From the NCBI GenBank assembly GCA_030052355.1, contig JASIGS010000244.1:1-7728 (forward strand): DNA of 7,728 nt, read 5' to 3'. The notes under the pieces are model-generated. The model made no database searches and was not told where the DNA came from. It saw only the letters and a list, made by a program, of their open reading frames with translations. How positions within the stretch are numbered: the first letter of the stretch is position 1; each line of letters starts with the position of its first letter. Positions 5,323 through 7,728 of the stretch are shown here, one piece after another. The translations under genes and the position numbers were made by a program. This DNA comes from Streptosporangiaceae bacterium. Lineage in GTDB: Bacteria; Actinomycetota; Actinomycetes; Streptosporangiales; Streptosporangiaceae.

Positions 5323-6479
5323 TCGGCGAACGTCTCCTCCGCGACGGCCGGCGAGCAGGTCATGCCGCGTCCGCCCAGCCCAGTGACCAGCACCACACCC
5401 GGTCCCACCTGCGAGCGGTGGTAGAGCTCGGTGCTGTCCCCGTGAACAAGCCCCGGGCCCCCGGAGGTGCCCGTCACGCGACTGTAGACGCCGGCCCAGC
5501 GGCGTATGGTGCGCGGCAGCGGCACGCCGAGGAACCGCTCGGCGCGGCCGCGCAGGTGGTCGTAGAGCAGTTCGTCAACGTCGAAGCCGAACGGCTCCTC
5601 GTAGTCGTGCGTGTCGCCGATGGTAAGGCTGCCGTCCAGCCGCTGGACGAGCAGCAGCTGCGCGCCGGCCACCGCCGCGACGTCTGCCTGTGGCCCGAGC
5701 CGCGCCCGGCCAGGCAGGTCGAACGCCGGGTAGTAGCGCAACGTGTCGCCATCGGCCACCGACGTCGTGAGCCGGCCGGCGAACGGCTCGGTCTGCATCA
5801 TCTGCAGCCGCACCCGCGCCACCGGCGGCCGCTGGTAGCTGGCCAGGTGATCGCCCGCGACCCCGGTGTAAGCGGCGCCGGTGCACAGCACCACCAGGTC
5901 CCCACGGTGCCAGCTACCTGTGTGGTCGCGGACTGCGTGCGCGGCGACCTCGACCGCCTCCCGCCCGGGCAGCCACTCGTAGCCGGCACCCGCACGCGGC
6001 CGGCCAGCGAGCAGGTAGTCGCGCAGCGCGGCGGGTACCCTGCGCGGTTCGACGATCGCGTCGCCGCGGCACAGCAGCGCGCCAGCGAAGTCGCCCTGCA
6101 GCGCCGGGTTGAGTTCGGATGCGGCTTCGCGGTCCAGCAGCTCGAAACCCCGCTCGATGGCATCCGGCATGGCGGCTGCCTCCCTCAGCAGCCCGAGCTC
6201 GGCCTCGTCAGCCGCGAGCGTGAGCGAGCCATGCGCCCGGAACCCGAGCTCCGGAACCGAGGCGGCCACCCGCTCCCAGAGCTCCCGCGAGCGCAGCGCG
6301 AGCGCGAGTTCCGGCCCTGGTGCCCGTCCGCTGACCCAGATCAAGCCGAAATTCCGTACGCTGGCGCCCCGCGGTGCGGCCTCCCGCTCCAGGTGCACGA
6401 CGTCCATGCCGCGCCGGCGCGCCTCGACCGCGTGCATCATGCCGAGCACGCCGCCGCCGACGATGACGATGCTGTCCAC
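5319..6479 (-). CDS. FAD-dependent oxidoreductase of the phosphonatase-associated clade (DAO family, TIGR03364 type)
   Basis: A 386-residue flavoenzyme of the D-amino-acid oxidase/glycine oxidase fold (PF01266). The N-terminal Rossmann motif is IVIVGGGVLG (about 4-13), with the ribose-binding acidic residue Glu31 in VVHLERE, then RNFGLIWVSG (about 42-51), VLCTGA (about 197-202), GDTHDYEEPFGF (about 288-299) and the C-terminal flavin-contact segment VTGLGGRGMTCSPAVAEETF (about 365-384). From recollection, this clade is linked in genomes to PhnX-like HAD proteins and is thought to oxidatively deaminate a 2-aminoethylphosphonate-like compound to the aldehyde; here that HAD gene follows directly with a 4 bp overlap, so the pair is read as one pathway. 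The start is GTG at 6479. No Shine-Dalgarno is seen; a weak -10 (TTAACT) lies exactly 7 nt upstream, so a leaderless message is possible. No phosphonate transporter gene is in the window. Glycine/sarcosine-type oxidase activity is the main alternative. Confidence 0.86.
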   Translation of the reverse strand: MDSIVIVGGGVLGMMHAVEARRRGMDVVHLEREAAPRGASVRNFGLIWVSGRAPGPELALALRSRELWERVAASVPELGFRAHGSLTLAADEAELGLLREAAAMPDAIERGFELLDREAASELNPALQGDFAGALLCRGDAIVEPRRVPAALRDYLLAGRPRAGAGYEWLPGREAVEVAAHAVRDHTGSWHRGDLVVLCTGAAYTGVAGDHLASYQRPPVARVRLQMMQTEPFAGRLTTSVADGDTLRYYPAFDLPGRARLGPQADVAAVAGAQLLLVQRLDGSLTIGDTHDYEEPFGFDVDELLYDHLRGRAERFLGVPLPRTIRRWAGVYSRVTGTSGGPGLVHGDSTELYHRSQVGPGVVLVTGLGGRGMTCSPAVAEETFAE

Positions 6480-6485
6480 CTGGCC

Positions 6486-6514
6486 AGTTAACCGTGCCGT
6501 GCCGACATTTCAGC
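6486..6514 (-). promoter_or_regulatory. Weak candidate promoter for the oxidoreductase-HAD unit
   Basis: On the - strand, GCTGAA (6514-6509) and TTAACT (6491-6486) are separated by 17 bp, and the last T is 7 nt before the GTG start codon. Both hexamers are poor matches to consensus, but position and the missing Shine-Dalgarno fit a leaderless transcript. The -35 position falls on the first TTCAGCGA repeat. Confidence 0.3.
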
Positions 6515-6526
6515 GACCTTCAGCGA
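6509..6526. repeat. Tandem TTCAGCGA direct repeat in divergent promoter region
   Basis: TTCAGCGA occurs at 6509-6516 and 6519-6526, identical copies with a 10 bp period, about one helical turn. The 83 bp region 6480-6562 separates the oxidoreductase and ppgK starts, and the repeat sits at or near the -35 positions predicted for both directions. Such same-face tandem sites are typical of response-regulator binding. It loosely recalls the Streptomyces PHO box (direct repeats based on GTTCACC, 11 bp period) but differs in base content and period, so that reading is only a hypothesis. Confidence 0.45.
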
Positions 6527-6534
6527 TGTGGGCC

Positions 6535-6540
6535 TACGCT
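6535..6540 (+). promoter_or_regulatory. Candidate -10 box of ppgK
   Basis: TACGCT fits TANNNT and lies 22 nt before the ATG at 6563, predicting a short leader of about 16 nt that still contains the ribosome site. No consensus -35 is seen; the expected place (about 6511-6517) overlaps the first TTCAGCGA copy, consistent with an activator-dependent promoter. Confidence 0.4.
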
Positions 6541-6551
6541 GTCCGGAGAAC

Positions 6552-6558
6552 GGGAGGT
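6552..6558 (+). promoter_or_regulatory. Ribosome binding site of ppgK
   Basis: GGGAGGT, 4 nt before the ATG at 6563 (5 nt counted from the GGAGG core). It selects this start over an in-frame upstream start at 6494. Confidence 0.85.
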
Positions 6559-6562
6559 ACCG

Positions 6563-7306
6563 ATGGCTCATGTGCTTGGCATCGACATCGGGGGCACGGG
6601 CGTCAAGGCAGCGCCCGTGGATACCGCGACCGGCCTGCTGCTAGCCGAGCGGCGCAAGCTCGACACGCCGCACCCGGCCACGCCAGACGCGGTAACCGAG
6701 ATAGTCGCGCAGCTGGCCAGGGACTTCGGCTGGACCGGCAAGGCTGGCGTCACCTTCCCCGGCGTGGTGGTCGACGGCGTGATACTCACGGCGGCGAACC
6801 TCGACCACTCCTGGATCGGCACGGACTCGAAGAAGACCTTCGGCGCCGCGACCGGCCTGCCGGTCACCGTGCTCAACGACGCCGACGCCGCCGGGGTCGC
6901 CGAGATGCGGTTCGGGGCCGGGAAGGACGAGGCTGGGACGGTCCTGATGCTGACCCTCGGCACCGGGATCGGCAGCGCCCTGTTCACCAACGGCGTGCTG
7001 GTGCCGAACACCGAGTTCGGGCACATCGAGATCCGCGGCAAGGACGCCGAGAAGCGGGCGTCCGAGCACGCCAGGGAGGCCGGCGACCTGAGCTGGGGTG
7101 ACTGGGCTGGCCGGGTCGACGAGTACCTGGAGCACATGGAGGCACTCCTGTCTCCGGACCTGATCATCATCGGGGGTGGCATCAGCAGGAAGTCTGACAA
7201 GTTCCTGCCCCGGCTCACCGGCCTGCGCGCCCGGATCGTCCCCGCCGCCATGCTCAACGACGCCGGGATCGTGGGGGCGGCCATGTCGGTCGACCCGGGG
7301 ACCTAG
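6563..7306 (+). CDS. ppgK: Polyphosphate glucokinase (ROK family)
   Basis: Cytoplasmic kinase (EC 2.7.1.63) that phosphorylates glucose to glucose 6-phosphate using inorganic polyphosphate, often ATP as well. It has 247 residues, close to known PpgK proteins. Seen: phosphate-1 loop VLGIDIGGTGVK (4-15); catalytic Asp106 in VTVLNDADAAG (101-111); phosphate-2 loop LTLGTGIGSAL (130-140); glucose-contact segment LVPNTEFGHIEI (146-157) with Glu151, His154 and Glu156; adenosine/helix segment LIIIGGGISRKSDKF (200-214). The zinc motif CxCGxxGCxE of ROK repressors and many ROK sugar kinases is absent, as is usual for PpgK, and there is no N-terminal DNA-binding domain. The start at 6563 has a good Shine-Dalgarno; the 23-residue upstream extension lacks support. 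It is divergent from the phosphonate-type unit and ends in a CTAG shared with the convergent membrane-protein stop. Confidence 0.93.
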   Translation: MAHVLGIDIGGTGVKAAPVDTATGLLLAERRKLDTPHPATPDAVTEIVAQLARDFGWTGKAGVTFPGVVVDGVILTAANLDHSWIGTDSKKTFGAATGLPVTVLNDADAAGVAEMRFGAGKDEAGTVLMLTLGTGIGSALFTNGVLVPNTEFGHIEIRGKDAEKRASEHAREAGDLSWGDWAGRVDEYLEHMEALLSPDLIIIGGGISRKSDKFLPRLTGLRARIVPAAMLNDAGIVGAAMSVDPGT

Positions 7307-7728
7307 GACACCTGCCGCCTGGCCCGCAGGTAGGCGGCGAGCTCGGCCCCGCCTGCCACCGCCGCAGCGACCAGGGGCCAGAACGCCAGCGCGCCCTGCG
7401 CGCCGAGCGAGATCGGGGCGTGCAGCAGTTCCCCGACCTTGCTCGTCGCCAGCACGTGGTCGAAGGTGCTGGCGCCGGTCGCCTGGTGCCCGGTCCACAT
7501 GGCCAGGTACGCGGCGGCAACCGAGCCGGCTACGAGTCCCGCCATCGGCACCGGGCCGTACCGCCGGACAAGCTGGTAGCCGAACACGCCGGCCAGGATC
7601 CCGCCAACCAGCGCCACGCAGCAGTAAGCCGCGTCGGCCGCGATGAAGGCGCTGGTCTCGGGGTTGATCGCGTAGGCGGTCGGCGGGCTCAGCGTGGACA
7701 CCTGGTAGACGACGCGCGGCGCGACGGC
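7303..7728 (-). CDS. Membrane protein, C-terminal part, resembling the actinobacterial DUF2567 family (5' end outside window)
   Basis: A - strand frame is open from the right edge to TAG at 7305-7303. A GTG at 7701 could start a 132-residue protein, but the frame stays open for the nine codons beyond it (APRVVYQ precedes that GTG), so the gene most likely continues outside the window. Three hydrophobic segments are visible, spanning about 7570-7640, 7490-7550 and 7330-7405. An extracytoplasmic stretch before them contains PETSAFIAADAAY, and the tail is Arg-rich (LRARRQVS), placing the C-terminus inside. The layout 'APRV ... F-I-A-A-D ... three helices' resembles DUF2567 proteins of Actinobacteria, whose function is unknown. 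No catalytic motif is seen. The stop codon overlaps that of convergent ppgK. Confidence 0.65.
   Translation of the reverse strand, partial: AVAPRVVYQVSTLSPPTAYAINPETSAFIAADAAYCCVALVGGILAGVFGYQLVRRYGPVPMAGLVAGSVAAAYLAMWTGHQATGASTFDHVLATSKVGELLHAPISLGAQGALAFWPLVAAAVAGGAELAAYLRARRQVS

Noticed and set aside
5418..6491. A 357-codon + strand open frame opposite the FAD oxidoreductase
   Set aside because: Same reason: antisense to a gene with clear motifs, low-complexity composition, no recognisable domain.
6494..6562. Upstream in-frame start for ppgK
   Set aside because: The added residues do not resemble ROK N-termini, while the ATG at 6563 has a strong Shine-Dalgarno and gives the usual N-terminus.
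1..7728. Mobile elements, CRISPR arrays, tRNA or rRNA genes, toxin-antitoxin or defence systems
   Set aside because: No transposase or integrase motifs, no regularly spaced repeat series, no tRNA cloverleaf or rRNA-like stretch, and no defence-gene motifs were seen in either strand.

Overview
The window reads as high-GC actinomycete DNA. GTG starts are common (trpA, trpC, the Trp-associated membrane protein, the FAD oxidoreductase). Several families present are typical of Actinobacteria: the Trp-biosynthesis-associated membrane protein, a TIGR03085-type protein, a polyphosphate glucokinase, and a tail resembling DUF2567. At least one promoter has the leaderless arrangement common in this phylum. 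Genus cannot be named from the sequence alone. Genes are packed tightly: four junctions overlap by 4 bp, one convergent pair overlaps by 36 bp, and no gene-free stretch exceeds about 120 bp.

Layout. Positions 1-116 (+) hold the last residues of an FtsX/MacB-type ABC permease, whose stop lies inside the 3' end of trpA. Positions 81-3829 (-) form a tryptophan block read right to left: Trp-associated membrane protein, 121 bp gap, trpC, trpB, trpA. trpC/trpB and trpB/trpA join by 4-base start/stop overlaps. trpE, trpD and trpG are not here, so the pathway is split in this genome (trpF work is usually done by PriA in this phylum). Positions 3830-3936 are a 107 bp divergent control region carrying a perfect 10 bp direct repeat with a 22 bp period. 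Positions 3937-4587 (+) encode a DinB/MDMPI-like TIGR03085 protein, apparently on a leaderless mRNA.

Positions 4603-6479 (-) hold a two-gene unit: an FAD-dependent amine/aminophosphonate oxidoreductase followed, with a 4 bp overlap, by a phosphonatase-like HAD hydrolase that keeps all expected catalytic residues. Together they look like a C-P bond-cleaving route that oxidises an amino-phosphonate to an aldehyde and then releases phosphate. Across an 83 bp divergent region with a tandem TTCAGCGA repeat lies ppgK (6563-7306, +), polyphosphate glucokinase. The right edge (7303-7728, -) is the C-terminal part of a membrane protein whose stop codon shares the tetranucleotide CTAG with the ppgK stop.

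The trp block is conventional biosynthesis. The most interesting area is 4603-7306, where a phosphate-releasing phosphonate module and a polyphosphate-consuming kinase share one short control region. No mobile element, CRISPR array, tRNA or rRNA was seen.
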